Position numbers and translations under genes: made by a program | In this document: piece after piece, positions 26,176 to 34,768 of the stretch | Layout: each line of letters begins with the position of its first letter | How positions within the stretch are numbered: position 1 is the first letter of the stretch | Notes under the pieces: generated by a model | The model's input: only the letters and a program-made list of their open reading frames with translations | Database searches by the model: none | Told to the model about the DNA's origin: nothing | NCBI RefSeq assembly: GCF_009192765.1 | Contig: NZ_VOHQ01000002.1 | Coordinates: 496,001 to 560,000 of the forward strand | Direction of reading: 5' to 3' | DNA length: 64,000 bases | Source: Agriterribacter humi | GTDB lineage: Bacteria; Bacteroidota; Bacteroidia; Chitinophagales; Chitinophagaceae

Positions 26176-26613
26176 GGGTAAAAAATTCAGCGAGTTAATG
26201 ATATAAGTAAAAACTGTAAAGTTATAGATTTAGTAATTGTTAAAGATGACTTGCCGGGAGAATATCCTGCGATTCTTCTAAAATGACTTAAACGCAGATG
26301 CTAAAGTCTTATTTTCCTTATTAGGTTTAAGTATAAATACTTATGCCAATATTTTTTTTATAATTTATTTCTTCCCGTAAAATTTTTCTTAGCAAGCAAC
26401 GTTATCCAAATGCAAAGTGTCAAAAAAATGAACTGCTAAAACATTGTGTTAGTTAGTTCAATATATTAAATGAAAATTTTTTGTGAAAGATATCAAAAAG
26501 GAAAAGATTGGCTTAATTTTTTTATATGCATAGGCGTTCCTATGTAAATAATTAGAAAACCAGGTAGCACCCGAAGAGTGGAGTTTTACAGGAATCTATA
26601 AAAGAAGACCATA
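26176..26613. other. Divergent control region of the polysaccharide locus
   Basis: A 438-base AT-rich spacer between the minus-strand polysaccharide operon and the plus-strand priming transferase. On the minus strand TAACTTTA (a 7/8 match to TANNTTTG) lies about 45 bases before the Wzz start, without a good -33 element. On the plus strand a perfect small hairpin lies at 26529-26544. I see no inverted repeats of the kind that flank invertible promoters and no ops/JUMPstart element. Confidence 0.45.
26529..26544. promoter_or_regulatory. Short perfect hairpin upstream of priming transferase
   Basis: CATAGG, a CGTT loop and CCTATG form a 6-bp perfect inverted repeat, extended by a G-T and a T-A pair. 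It sits 70 bases before the start codon of the priming transferase gene. It could be an operator or an RNA leader hairpin; there is no T-run behind it, so it is not a terminator. Confidence 0.35.
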
Positions 26614-27396
26614 ATGTTTGTATCAAGTGTTAAACCATTATCCTACGACCGAACTTTAGAATTAAAGAATCGCGAATCATTCCGTACATATATACGGCAA
26701 AGAAAAAAATATCTTGTCGCTAAAAGGTCTTTTGATATTGTATTATCCGTAGCGGTTATCGTATTTATACTGAGTTGGTTATTGCCTGTTGTCGCCCTAA
26801 TAATTAAGTTGAGTTCAAAAGGAAGCGTTTTCTTTGTGCAGAAGCGGGTAGGTTTCCTTGGCCGGTCTTTTAATTGCTATAAGTTCAGAACAATGGTAGT
26901 GAATAAAGAGGCTGATTCCAAACAGGCTGTTCAGAATGATCCGCGTATTACCCGATTGGGAAAATTTTTACGCAACTCTAATCTTGATGAATTACCACAG
27001 TTCTTTAACGTTTTGATAGGGGATATGACTATCGTGGGACCTCGTCCACACATGCACAGTGACTGTGAGAATTTTGCAGAGGTTGTTGACAATTATAGAT
27101 TTCGCAGTATCGTAAAGCCTGGCATCACCGGTTTGGCCCAGGTTAAAGGTTTCCGTGGTCCGGCTAAAACCTACGAAAGCATTTTCAAACGTTACCAGTG
27201 GGATGCCTTTTACGTGAGAAATGCTAATTTTTGGATGGATTTACGTATTGTTAGAAAAACGGCATGGCAAACCGTCTATTTTATTTATAAGCTTATTATT
27301 CCAGGGGCTACCGTTGAAAATCCGAAGGAGAGCGGTCAGAAAGTGTATCGCAAACTTTTGCTGGATATGCGGCAGCGCATGAATAGTATTATATAA
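26614..27396 (+). CDS. Undecaprenyl-phosphate sugar phosphotransferase (priming transferase)
   Basis: A 260-residue bacterial sugar transferase that starts the lipid-linked repeat by moving a sugar-phosphate to undecaprenyl phosphate. One membrane segment at about residues 40-65 (IVLSVAVIVFILSWLLPVVA) precedes the catalytic domain with FVQKRVGFLGRSFNCYKFRT, DPRITRLGKFLRNSNLDELP, NVLIGDMTIVGPRPH and KPGITGLAQVKG. It lacks the N-terminal four-helix and CoA-like domains of full WbaP/WcaJ, so it is a short monotopic PGT of the PglC-containing group plus tail. It is divergent from the operon it serves and ends one base before the convergent comM gene. Confidence 0.92.
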   Translation: MFVSSVKPLSYDRTLELKNRESFRTYIRQRKKYLVAKRSFDIVLSVAVIVFILSWLLPVVALIIKLSSKGSVFFVQKRVGFLGRSFNCYKFRTMVVNKEADSKQAVQNDPRITRLGKFLRNSNLDELPQFFNVLIGDMTIVGPRPHMHSDCENFAEVVDNYRFRSIVKPGITGLAQVKGFRGPAKTYESIFKRYQWDAFYVRNANFWMDLRIVRKTAWQTVYFIYKLIIPGATVENPKESGQKVYRKLLLDMRQRMNSII

Positions 27397-27397
27397 G

Positions 27398-28939
27398 TTA
27401 ACCTGCCCAGCCTTCCCTGTCGAGGCTCCTGTATTGTATAGCTTCAGCAAGATGTTCTGTTTTAATACTGCTGTTACCTGCAAGGTCTGCAATAGTTCGT
27501 GAAACTTTAAGGATCCGGTCGTAAGCCCTTGCCGAAAGATTAAGCTTATCCATGGCAGTTTTTAACAGGGTTTGTCCTCCGGCATCTATAGCACATATTT
27601 CTTTTAGCATTTTGCTGCTGATCTGTGCATTGCAATAAATACCTTCATGACCAGTATATCTTGCAGCCTGTATTTCTCTTGCCTCAATAACTCTTTCTCT
27701 TATTGAGGCAGAATCTTCACCTCCTTTTTGGGCAGCCAGGGCTGAAAATGGAACTGGCGTAACTTCCACATGCAGATCAATTCTGTCTAAAAGTGGACCA
27801 GAAATTTTATTCAGGTATTTCTGAACCGTTCCCGACGGGCATGAACATTCTTTTTCGGGATGATTATAAAAGCCGCATGGGCATGGATTCATAGAAGCAA
27901 TAAGCATGAAGCTGGCCGGGAAATCTACTGCCACTTTCGCCCTGGAAATGGTTACTTTTCTTTCTTCCATGGGTTGCCGCATTACTTCAAGTACTGTTCT
28001 TTTAAATTCAGGCAATTCGTCTAAAAACAATACCCCATTATGCGACAGGGATATTTCGCCGGGTTGAGGCATTCCACCTCCGCCTACCAGTGCCGCATCG
28101 CTGATGGTATGGTGTGGAGAACGAAAAGGCCGGCGGGAAATGAGCGTAGTATTGGCGGGAAGTTTGCCTGCCACACTATGAATTTTTGTGGTTTCCAAAG
28201 CCTCCTGTAAAGTAAGCGGGGGTAAAATAGAAGGCAGGCGTTTGGCTAACATGGTTTTTCCGGCGCCGGGTGGTCCTATTAATATGGCATTATGCCCGCC
28301 GGCAGCAGTAATTTCCAATGCGCGTTTGATGTTTTCCTGCCCTTTTACATCGCTAAAGTCAAACTCAAAATTACATTGCGACTGGTAAAATTCTTCTTTC
28401 GTATTAACTACCACAGGCTGAAGCGAAGTTTCATCTTTAAAAAAATCAATCACTTCTTTGATGTGGCTCACTCCATATACGTTCAGGTTATTTACCATGC
28501 CCGCTTCCCTGCAATTCTGTATGGGTAGTATCAACCCTTTAAACTTTTCTTTTCTTGCTGTAATGGCGATCGGTAACGCTCCTTTAATAGGTTGAATATT
28601 CCCATCCAGGCTTAATTCGCCCATAATTACATATTCTGCAAGTCGCTCAGCATTGGGTAATTGTTCGCTGGCGCCCATGATGGCCAGCGCGATGGGTAAG
28701 TCAAAAGCAGTTCCGGTTTTCTTAATGTCGGCAGGGGCAAGGTTTACAATCACTTTAATACGGGGCATATAATACCCGCTATTTTTTAAAGTGCTTTCAA
28801 TGCGCCGTTCACTTTCCTTTACGGCATTGTCGGGTAGTCCAACCATGTAGAAAAATTTTCCGCCGGTAATGTTTACCTCCACCGTAATGGTAAGGGCCTC
28901 CACCCCATAAACAGCGCTTCCAAAGGTTTTGATCATCAT
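27398..28939 (-). CDS. comM: YifB/ComM family magnesium chelatase-like AAA ATPase
   Basis: A 513-residue protein with the full YifB layout: an N-terminal Lon-protease-like ChlI domain (FGSAVYGVEALTITVEV, VGLPDNAVKESERRI, VNLAPADIKKTGTAFDLP), a central AAA domain with Walker A LIGPPGAGKTMLAKRLP and Walker B LFLDELPEF, the cysteine-rich CPCGFYNHPEKECSC loop, and the C-terminal Mg_chelatase_C (LNLSARAYDRILKVSRTIADL). ComM is a hexameric helicase that aids branch migration during natural transformation. Whether this organism is competent cannot be told from the window. It is a single gene with its own spacer. Confidence 0.93.
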   Translation of the reverse strand: MMIKTFGSAVYGVEALTITVEVNITGGKFFYMVGLPDNAVKESERRIESTLKNSGYYMPRIKVIVNLAPADIKKTGTAFDLPIALAIMGASEQLPNAERLAEYVIMGELSLDGNIQPIKGALPIAITARKEKFKGLILPIQNCREAGMVNNLNVYGVSHIKEVIDFFKDETSLQPVVVNTKEEFYQSQCNFEFDFSDVKGQENIKRALEITAAGGHNAILIGPPGAGKTMLAKRLPSILPPLTLQEALETTKIHSVAGKLPANTTLISRRPFRSPHHTISDAALVGGGGMPQPGEISLSHNGVLFLDELPEFKRTVLEVMRQPMEERKVTISRAKVAVDFPASFMLIASMNPCPCGFYNHPEKECSCPSGTVQKYLNKISGPLLDRIDLHVEVTPVPFSALAAQKGGEDSASIRERVIEAREIQAARYTGHEGIYCNAQISSKMLKEICAIDAGGQTLLKTAMDKLNLSARAYDRILKVSRTIADLAGNSSIKTEHLAEAIQYRSLDREGWAG

Positions 28940-29090
28940 AAAAAAGGTTAGCGTGATGAATAGAATGAAATTACTGAAATAGTTTGAGAAAGAAGGGTCA
29001 GGTTTCAGGGTACAGGTCGCAGGGCACCACTGTTGAAGGTACAGGAGAAGTATGTCGGCTAATCAACCAATCAACTAACCAACCACTCAC
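28940..29090. repeat. Spacer with short degenerate repeats
   Basis: The gap between comM and mntH contains TCAGGTTTCAGGG, GGTACAGG twice, and a run of 4-base near-repeats (AATCAACCAATCAACTAACC, then AACCACTCACTCAC). It looks like degenerate simple repeats. No terminator or open frame of interest was found. Confidence 0.4.
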
Positions 29091-30980
29091 TCACACATTC
29101 ACCACCAGCACCGGTATCTTCAATTCATGCCTTACCGTGTTTATCGTTTGCCCATGTATAAAATCCTGTAAGCCACTATGCCCGTGAGCGCCTATTACCA
29201 GCATATCGGCATGCTGTTCGTTAGTAATGCGTACAATTTCACCGGCTCTTTTATCAAACCCAAGCCCGATGTCGGCTTTATATCCTTTTTCCTGCAATGT
29301 TTTTTTATATGCCAGCAATCTTCTCTCATCTTCTTTTGTTTCGTAGTCATCGCTTTCTCTTCCCAGCAATCTTGCAGAAACGCTTTCTACTACATGAATG
29401 AGCAGGTAGGTGGCATGAGTATTGCCCTGTGCAATGGCATACGATATCAGTTTGCTGTCGCTTTTACTGAAGTCCAGCGCTATGGCTATTTTGGCAAATT
29501 TCGGTATGTTCAAATCAAAGCTGTCTTTCATATCCGGATGTACTGTAAGGGAAGCGGGTTTGGCAATTTTGTAAAATAAAGGACGGAAGCTAATATATAG
29601 CAAAAGGCTGAAGAAGAAAACGCCGGCGGTGATAATAACAAATTTCCAGAATACATTGCCTGGGTTTTCAAAAATGGCGGTAAACTCGCCGCCTACCATT
29701 CTAATGTTAAGGTATACTAAGATGAGGGCGATGGACCATGCAAAGAATTTGGTAACGGGTTTTATAGCAAATTGGCCCATCGTTTTTTTATCGCTTACAA
29801 AATGAATAAGCGGTATAACGGCAAAGCCTAACTGTAAGCTCAGGATCACCTGGCTCAGGATCAGCAAAGCGTCTAATTCTTTATCACCATAAATACCAAT
29901 GACGATCAATGCAGGCACAATGGCTATAAGGCGGGTGATCAGTCGTCTTAGTAATGGGTTAATACGTATCCGGAGATAGCCTTCCATTACAATTTGTCCG
30001 GCAAGGGTGCCGGTAACGGTTGAACTTTGCCCGGCGGCAATTAATGCTATGGCAAAAAGTGCGGAAGCTATACTGCTGCCCAGCAATGGCGATAAAAGCT
30101 GGTGTGCTTCTTCCAATTGGGCAACTTCAGTGCGGCCGGTTTTGAAAAAGGTGGCTGCAGCCAGCACCAATATAGCCGCATTTACAAGGAATGCAAGATT
30201 CAAAGCAATGGTGCTGTCTACTACACTCATCTTTAATGCGTAGCGGATGCTTTTTTCATCTCTTTTAATTTTGCGGGTTTGTACCAGGGAAGAATGGAGG
30301 TACAAATTGTGCGGCATTACGGTGGCACCGATAATACCGATAGCAATATACAATGCCTCATTATTGGGCAGGCTGGGTATTAATCCTGTAGCAACTTCGG
30401 CAATATCCGGTTTGGCAAGCAATATCTCAATTAAAAAAGATACGCCTATCACTGCCACCAGCCCTATTATAAATGCTTCCATTATACGCATTCCCATACG
30501 TTGGAGGAACAACAATAAAAAGGTATCTAATACAGTAATGCTCACCCCCCACAGCAGGGGAATGCCGGTGAGCAGGTGCAGCCCTATTGCCATACCCAGA
30601 ACTTCCGCAAGATCGGTTGCCGCAATGGCTATTTCAGCTAATATGTACAGGACAAAGTTGATATACATCGGGTAGCTTTCCCTGTTAGCTTGTGCAAGAT
30701 CCCGTCCGCGTACTATACCTAACCTGGCAGAAAGGCTTTGCAGCAATAAGGCCATCAGGTTGCTCATCAGCAGTACCCATATGAGCGTATAGCCAAACTT
30801 GCTGCCTCCGGCCAAATCCGTAGCCCAGTTGCCAGGGTCCATATACCCTACACTCACTAAGTAAGCGGGTCCCAGAAAAGCCATGGCGCGCTTCCACTTT
30901 GGTTTATTGTGCGATTGTGTAGTGTCTATGCTTTCATGCACTTCGCTTAGCGATACATCTGAATTCCTTCTCCAGTTCAT
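29091..30980 (-). CDS. mntH: Nramp-type manganese/divalent metal transporter fused to a universal stress protein domain
   Basis: A 629-residue proton-coupled metal importer if started at the ATG at 30980 (MNWRRNSDVSLSEVHE); a longer frame from 31070 lies deep inside mntR and is unlikely. The Nramp core has the metal site GYMDPGNWATD in segment 1 and MPHNLYLHSSL in segment 6, about eleven segments in all. From about residue 490 a soluble UspA domain follows (KIAIALDFSKSDS), ending with the ATP-loop pattern GAHGHSGLQDFIHGQT (G-x2-G-x9-G). It overlaps the end of mntR by 47 bases, so the two are translated from one mRNA. Confidence 0.92.
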   Translation of the reverse strand: MNWRRNSDVSLSEVHESIDTTQSHNKPKWKRAMAFLGPAYLVSVGYMDPGNWATDLAGGSKFGYTLIWVLLMSNLMALLLQSLSARLGIVRGRDLAQANRESYPMYINFVLYILAEIAIAATDLAEVLGMAIGLHLLTGIPLLWGVSITVLDTFLLLFLQRMGMRIMEAFIIGLVAVIGVSFLIEILLAKPDIAEVATGLIPSLPNNEALYIAIGIIGATVMPHNLYLHSSLVQTRKIKRDEKSIRYALKMSVVDSTIALNLAFLVNAAILVLAAATFFKTGRTEVAQLEEAHQLLSPLLGSSIASALFAIALIAAGQSSTVTGTLAGQIVMEGYLRIRINPLLRRLITRLIAIVPALIVIGIYGDKELDALLILSQVILSLQLGFAVIPLIHFVSDKKTMGQFAIKPVTKFFAWSIALILVYLNIRMVGGEFTAIFENPGNVFWKFVIITAGVFFFSLLLYISFRPLFYKIAKPASLTVHPDMKDSFDLNIPKFAKIAIALDFSKSDSKLISYAIAQGNTHATYLLIHVVESVSARLLGRESDDYETKEDERRLLAYKKTLQEKGYKADIGLGFDKRAGEIVRITNEQHADMLVIGAHGHSGLQDFIHGQTINTVRHELKIPVLVVNV

Positions 30981-31632
30981 AATGTACAAATATGTTTTGA
31001 GCGGCCTGTTTACTGATGCTAAAGAAGATTCCGGGACCTGTTTTAATTTCCAGCGACTGGTCAAAGTCAAATTTCTTTATTACTTCTATGTTTGTTCCGA
31101 TAGCAATATGGCGGTGTTTGAGCAGTTCAAGCATGTCTGCAGACTGATCCGCCACACCGCTTACTCTTGCCGTAATGTTCAAAGGGAGTTCGGTTAGCTT
31201 TACCTGGTTTTTAACGTGCATCTTACCCGCATTATCCGGGATAGGATCACCGTGCGGATCAAAACGGGGAAAGCCTAAATATTCATCCAGCCGGTCAATC
31301 AGTTTCCTGCTGCCCACATGTTCCAGTTCTTCGGCTACATCGTGTACTTCGTTCCATCCAAATTTTAGCTTTTCGGCTAAAAAATATTCCCATAGCCTGT
31401 GCCGGCGTACAATGCCCAATGCTACTTTGCGCCCTTCGGGGTTGAGCTTAAAGCCCTGGTAAGGCCGGTAATGCAGCAGTTTTTTTGTTTTCAGCTTTTT
31501 CAGCATATCGGTTACAGAAGCCGGCCTTGTTTTTAGTTCGGCTGCCAGTGCGTTGGTACTCACCGTTTGCTGATCGCGCTGTAAATGGTAGATTGCCTTA
31601 ATGTAGTCTTCTTCACTAACAGAATAATTCAC
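30934..31632 (-). CDS. mntR: DtxR/MntR-family metal-dependent transcriptional repressor
   Basis: A 232-residue regulator with an N-terminal winged helix (SEEDYIKAIYHLQRD, then LAAELKTRPASVTDMLKKL), a dimerisation and metal-binding domain (GIVRRHRLWEYFL, HDVAEELEHVGSRKLIDRLD, PHGDPIP), and a C-terminal FeoA/SH3-like domain. The start is GTG at 31632. It sits directly upstream of mntH, and a near-perfect DtxR-type palindrome lies 16-33 bases before its start codon, so autorepression of mntR-mntH by Mn(II) or Fe(II) is likely. The pairing with an Nramp importer favours manganese. Confidence 0.93.
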   Translation of the reverse strand: MNYSVSEEDYIKAIYHLQRDQQTVSTNALAAELKTRPASVTDMLKKLKTKKLLHYRPYQGFKLNPEGRKVALGIVRRHRLWEYFLAEKLKFGWNEVHDVAEELEHVGSRKLIDRLDEYLGFPRFDPHGDPIPDNAGKMHVKNQVKLTELPLNITARVSGVADQSADMLELLKHRHIAIGTNIEVIKKFDFDQSLEIKTGPGIFFSISKQAAQNIFVHYELEKEFRCIAKRSA

Positions 31633-31647
31633 TATGACTAAGTTAAA

Positions 31648-31665
31648 TTTTAGGCTAATCTAAAA
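31648..31665. promoter_or_regulatory. MntR/DtxR-type operator
   Basis: The 18-base sequence is TTTTAG, GCTAAT, CTAAAA: perfect 6-bp arms around a centre that itself contains TA. The inner part TTAGGCTAATCTAA differs from the classical DtxR/IdeR core TTAGGCTAACCTAA at one base. It lies just upstream of the mntR GTG start (31632), where it would block transcription of mntR-mntH. Confidence 0.8.
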
Positions 31666-31849
31666 ATAATTTTTCAGTTTTTTAAATCTTCTTGCCGATT
31701 TATTTTGTACCGGGCGGGAATCATCCATACAGGATGCCTTTAAAACTCCGTCAGATTTGAAACAGCATACAGCATCGGGCAATTGAATCCTGTTTTTTAT
31801 GTGGTGGAAAATGCAAAAAGCCATATTTTACATGTTGAAATCCGGTATT

Positions 31850-32815
31850 ATGCAGAAGTTTTTAACCATTTGTGTTGCTACGCTTATTTTGCTGGCCTGT
31901 AAAAGCAGGAAGAAAGATCTTTCGGGTGAGGAACCGGTAGATATCAATGACTTTATTGAGTTCTTCCAGGAGCTTCCCCTGCCTTATGCCATTGCCGACA
32001 CACAAATCAACAGGAAGCTCCCTGATTCTTTACTGATCAGCACCAAAATATTGAGCCAGTTTGTGCCAGACAGTGTATATAGCAATGACTATGGAAAAAA
32101 TACCCAGCCTAAATTTTATGCTTTAGGCAAAATTGAAGAGAAAGACAAGGAAACCTACCTCCTGATAAAGGCAGCAACGCTTGCCAGGCAAATGGCCTAT
32201 ATATTATGCTTTGATAAAGAAAAGAATTTTAAAGCAGCCATGCCTTTGGTGAGAAATAATCCTGACCACCGGAAATCAATAACAGGCAGCATTGATAAAC
32301 GTTTAATCATTACTACAAGTCAAACGCAAAAAGCTTCAGACGGGCAGAATTATTATAAGCTGAATGCCTATGTATATAATAGTGCAGGCGTATTTACCCT
32401 TATTAAAATTGAATCAAATGAGCCTGTAGTTCCCAAAGAAGTATATAATCCGATTGATACTTTTTCAAAGAATAATAAGCTTTCCGGCGATTATGTGCAG
32501 AACAAAAAGAATTTTGTTTCCATACGGGATGGAAAAGATGCAAAAAGAATTTTATTCTTCGTACATTTTGAAAGACAAGATGATTGCTCCGGCGAACTGA
32601 AAGGCGAAGCTGCGCTGGTAAAACCCAATGTGGCCCAGTACCGGCAAACAGGTGACGCCTGTGTACTTCAACTGGCATTTTCTGCAAATAAGGTAACGGT
32701 CAGTGAGGTGCAGGGTTGTGGCAATTACCGGGGTATTAAATGTTTTTTTGAAGGAACTTATGCAAAAAAGAAAGAACCGGTCAAAGACAAAAAGAAAACC
32801 CAGGCTAAAAAGTGA
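31850..32815 (+). CDS. Putative lipoprotein of unknown function
   Basis: A 321-residue protein if started at the ATG at 31850, which places a proper lipoprotein signal at the N-terminus: MQKFLTICVATLILLACKSR, with lipobox L-L-A-C at residue 17. An upstream in-frame ATG at 31799 would bury it. The mature protein has no recognised domain; it is acidic near the start, has several lysine-rich stretches, and ends in a very basic tail (KKKEPVKDKKKTQAKK). Two C-terminal cysteine pairs (DDCSGE, GDACVL, GCGNYRGIKC) may form disulfides. It is followed by the kinase-fold gene after 103 bases. Confidence 0.7.
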   Translation: MQKFLTICVATLILLACKSRKKDLSGEEPVDINDFIEFFQELPLPYAIADTQINRKLPDSLLISTKILSQFVPDSVYSNDYGKNTQPKFYALGKIEEKDKETYLLIKAATLARQMAYILCFDKEKNFKAAMPLVRNNPDHRKSITGSIDKRLIITTSQTQKASDGQNYYKLNAYVYNSAGVFTLIKIESNEPVVPKEVYNPIDTFSKNNKLSGDYVQNKKNFVSIRDGKDAKRILFFVHFERQDDCSGELKGEAALVKPNVAQYRQTGDACVLQLAFSANKVTVSEVQGCGNYRGIKCFFEGTYAKKKEPVKDKKKTQAKK

Positions 32816-32918
32816 ATACAAAACAGTAATTTATGATTCCTGCCACGCCTGTGGTGCGATCCTGTAAGATGTAAAAGACGGAATATGTACATGGTTTTGA
32901 TAATAAATTTGTAATGGA

Positions 32919-33971
32919 ATGAGCGAGGAAAATCATAATCATATTTCCCGCAAGAAAAATGTATATGCTGTAAGCAAATCTTTTAAAAAGTATTTAAAAC
33001 GCTATGGCAGGGAGATACAGTTGCCTATTTCTTACGAATCATTAAGGCATTTCCAGGGCGCTATGCCATGTTATAATAAAAATGGCGAAGATACTTTATG
33101 GGAAACGGTATTTTACCATCAATCACTTACCCGCGAAATTCATCATGCGCTCATTAGAATATATTCTTTTATCAAAGCAGCGGGAGCCAACCAGGCCGAA
33201 GATCATTTACATGTAGAAAGAATTGACTTTTGCGTATTCGGCAATTCACAGCCCTTTCGGGTTAAAGTAGTCAATAACTATAATGACGTATACAGCTACC
33301 TCTACATAAAAAAAGCAGATGCCTCGCGTATACTGGGACTTGAATTAGAGCACCTGCTGTCGCCATATTATATGAATTACCTGGTAGATAATGATACTTT
33401 AATTGAGGAACACATTGCCGGGGTGCCTGGCGATATGTTTATTAACGAGTTTCTCCACCGCCCGGATTTTAATCCTATACGTATTGCCAAGGAATTTGTG
33501 AAATTCAATGAACGTTGTTTTGCACGATTACTGGGCGACATGAGAAGCTATAATTTTGTATTTGATATTACCCAGGATTTTGATGATGTGCAATTTTGTA
33601 TACGTGCCATTGATTTTGACCAGCAGTCTTATGAAGGGCGGAAAAACTTTTACTTACCACAATTTTTCAAGGAAAACAGGGTTTTTGTACAATTGGTACA
33701 GCAGCATCTTAATGCTGAGGTAATAGAGCAATACCGGCAGGAGGAGCGTGCCCAGCTTTTTAAACGAATCAAATCACAAAGGCATCGCCTCGGTGATCTG
33801 AAAGCATCGGTTGATACGGACGAACTGGCGCCTCCTGAAAAAATAAAGCAACTGTCGCAGGAACTGGCGCAATATTTCGGCAACGAAAAATTTCTTGAAT
33901 GCCACAGCATGGCTGAGATTCTTCGTATCCACCTGAGAGAACTTGTGGTAACACATTTGTATAAAACATGA
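32919..33971 (+). CDS. Unknown protein with kinase-like (APH/HipA-type) active-site pattern
   Basis: A 350-residue soluble protein I do not recognise as a named family. A mid-region segment looks like the catalytic loop of aminoglycoside-phosphotransferase-like kinases: GDMRSYNF (G206, D207, N212) matches H-G-D-x4-N with L for the first H, and 20 residues on AIDFD (D232, D234) matches the metal-binding I-D-F/W-D/E. Upstream IEEHIAGVPGDMF resembles the hinge. The C-terminus is helical and charged. It lies 44 bases before an MlaE-type permease gene on the same strand, which hints at a role in envelope lipid transport or its control. Confidence 0.6.
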   Translation: MSEENHNHISRKKNVYAVSKSFKKYLKRYGREIQLPISYESLRHFQGAMPCYNKNGEDTLWETVFYHQSLTREIHHALIRIYSFIKAAGANQAEDHLHVERIDFCVFGNSQPFRVKVVNNYNDVYSYLYIKKADASRILGLELEHLLSPYYMNYLVDNDTLIEEHIAGVPGDMFINEFLHRPDFNPIRIAKEFVKFNERCFARLLGDMRSYNFVFDITQDFDDVQFCIRAIDFDQQSYEGRKNFYLPQFFKENRVFVQLVQQHLNAEVIEQYRQEERAQLFKRIKSQRHRLGDLKASVDTDELAPPEKIKQLSQELAQYFGNEKFLECHSMAEILRIHLRELVVTHLYKT

Positions 33972-34015
33972 TTGAGCTTTTTCAGGTATTTTTGTTGCAA
34001 TTATAAATTAACCGC

Positions 34016-34753
34016 ATGAATTTTTTTAATCATTTTGGCCGGTATTTATTGATGATAAAAGGAATGTTTACCAGGCCGGAAAACTGGAAAATGTATTGGA
34101 AAGAATTGATGCACCAATGTTCGGATATTGGCATCGGATCATTGGGAATTGTAGTGGTGGTAGCTTTATTTATTGGTGCGGTATCCACTTTGCAAACGGC
34201 CTACCAGTTGGTGAGTAATCTTATTCCCAAATCAACCATCGCGCAAATAGTACGTGATACGGTGATTCTTGAGTTTGCCCCCACCATTTCGTGCATTGTG
34301 CTGGCAGGTGTTGTGGGCAGCAAAATTGCCAGTGAACTGGGTAATATGCGGGTGAGTGAACAAATTGATGCATTGGAAATTATGGGCATTAACACCAAAG
34401 CCTACCTGATCATGCCCAAGATACTGGCATCTTTTATTATGATCCCTTTGCTGGTAATTGTTGCCGGCGTATTGGGTATTTGGGGTGGGCGCCTCGCCGG
34501 AACTATGGCTGTCATTCTTTCCCGCGAAGAATTCGACCAGGGATTGTTAAGCGGGTTTCAGCCGTTTAATGTAAGGTTTGCGTTGTATAAAGCGTATACA
34601 TTTGCTTTTATTATTTCAAGTATACCCGCGTATTTTGGGTATTTTGTAAAAGGTGGTGCACTGGAAATCGGAAAGGCAAGTACTACCGCAGTGGTAACCA
34701 GTTGTATTATGATATTATTCGCCGATTATATACTGGCGGCCCTGCTCTTATAA
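34016..34753 (+). CDS. mlaE: MlaE-family lipid ABC transporter permease
   Basis: A 245-residue inner-membrane permease with five to six membrane segments. Family blocks are FIGAVSTLQTAYQL near residue 50, RDTVILEFAPTISCIVLAG, VGSKIASELGNMRVSEQIDALE (the coupling helix region with E-Q-I-D-A-L), and a C-terminal GASTTAVV-like GKASTTAVVTS. In Mla systems it works with an ATPase and an MCE protein to move phospholipids between membranes. The ATPase gene follows after 15 bases, but an MCE (MlaD) gene is not in the immediate neighbourhood. Confidence 0.92.
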   Translation: MNFFNHFGRYLLMIKGMFTRPENWKMYWKELMHQCSDIGIGSLGIVVVVALFIGAVSTLQTAYQLVSNLIPKSTIAQIVRDTVILEFAPTISCIVLAGVVGSKIASELGNMRVSEQIDALEIMGINTKAYLIMPKILASFIMIPLLVIVAGVLGIWGGRLAGTMAVILSREEFDQGLLSGFQPFNVRFALYKAYTFAFIISSIPAYFGYFVKGGALEIGKASTTAVVTSCIMILFADYILAALLL

Positions 34754-34768
34754 AATCAATATATCCTT

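Noticed and set aside
26176-26613. Invertible promoter or JUMPstart/ops element for the polysaccharide locus
   Set aside because: No matching inverted repeats flank the spacer, no invertase gene is near, and GGCGGTAG is absent; CCAGGTAGC near 26561 is too short to count.
30980-31070. Longer start for the metal transporter
   Set aside because: The extra 30 residues are read from the mntR coding region out of frame and do not resemble Nramp N-termini; the SLSEVHE segment after the 30980 start does.
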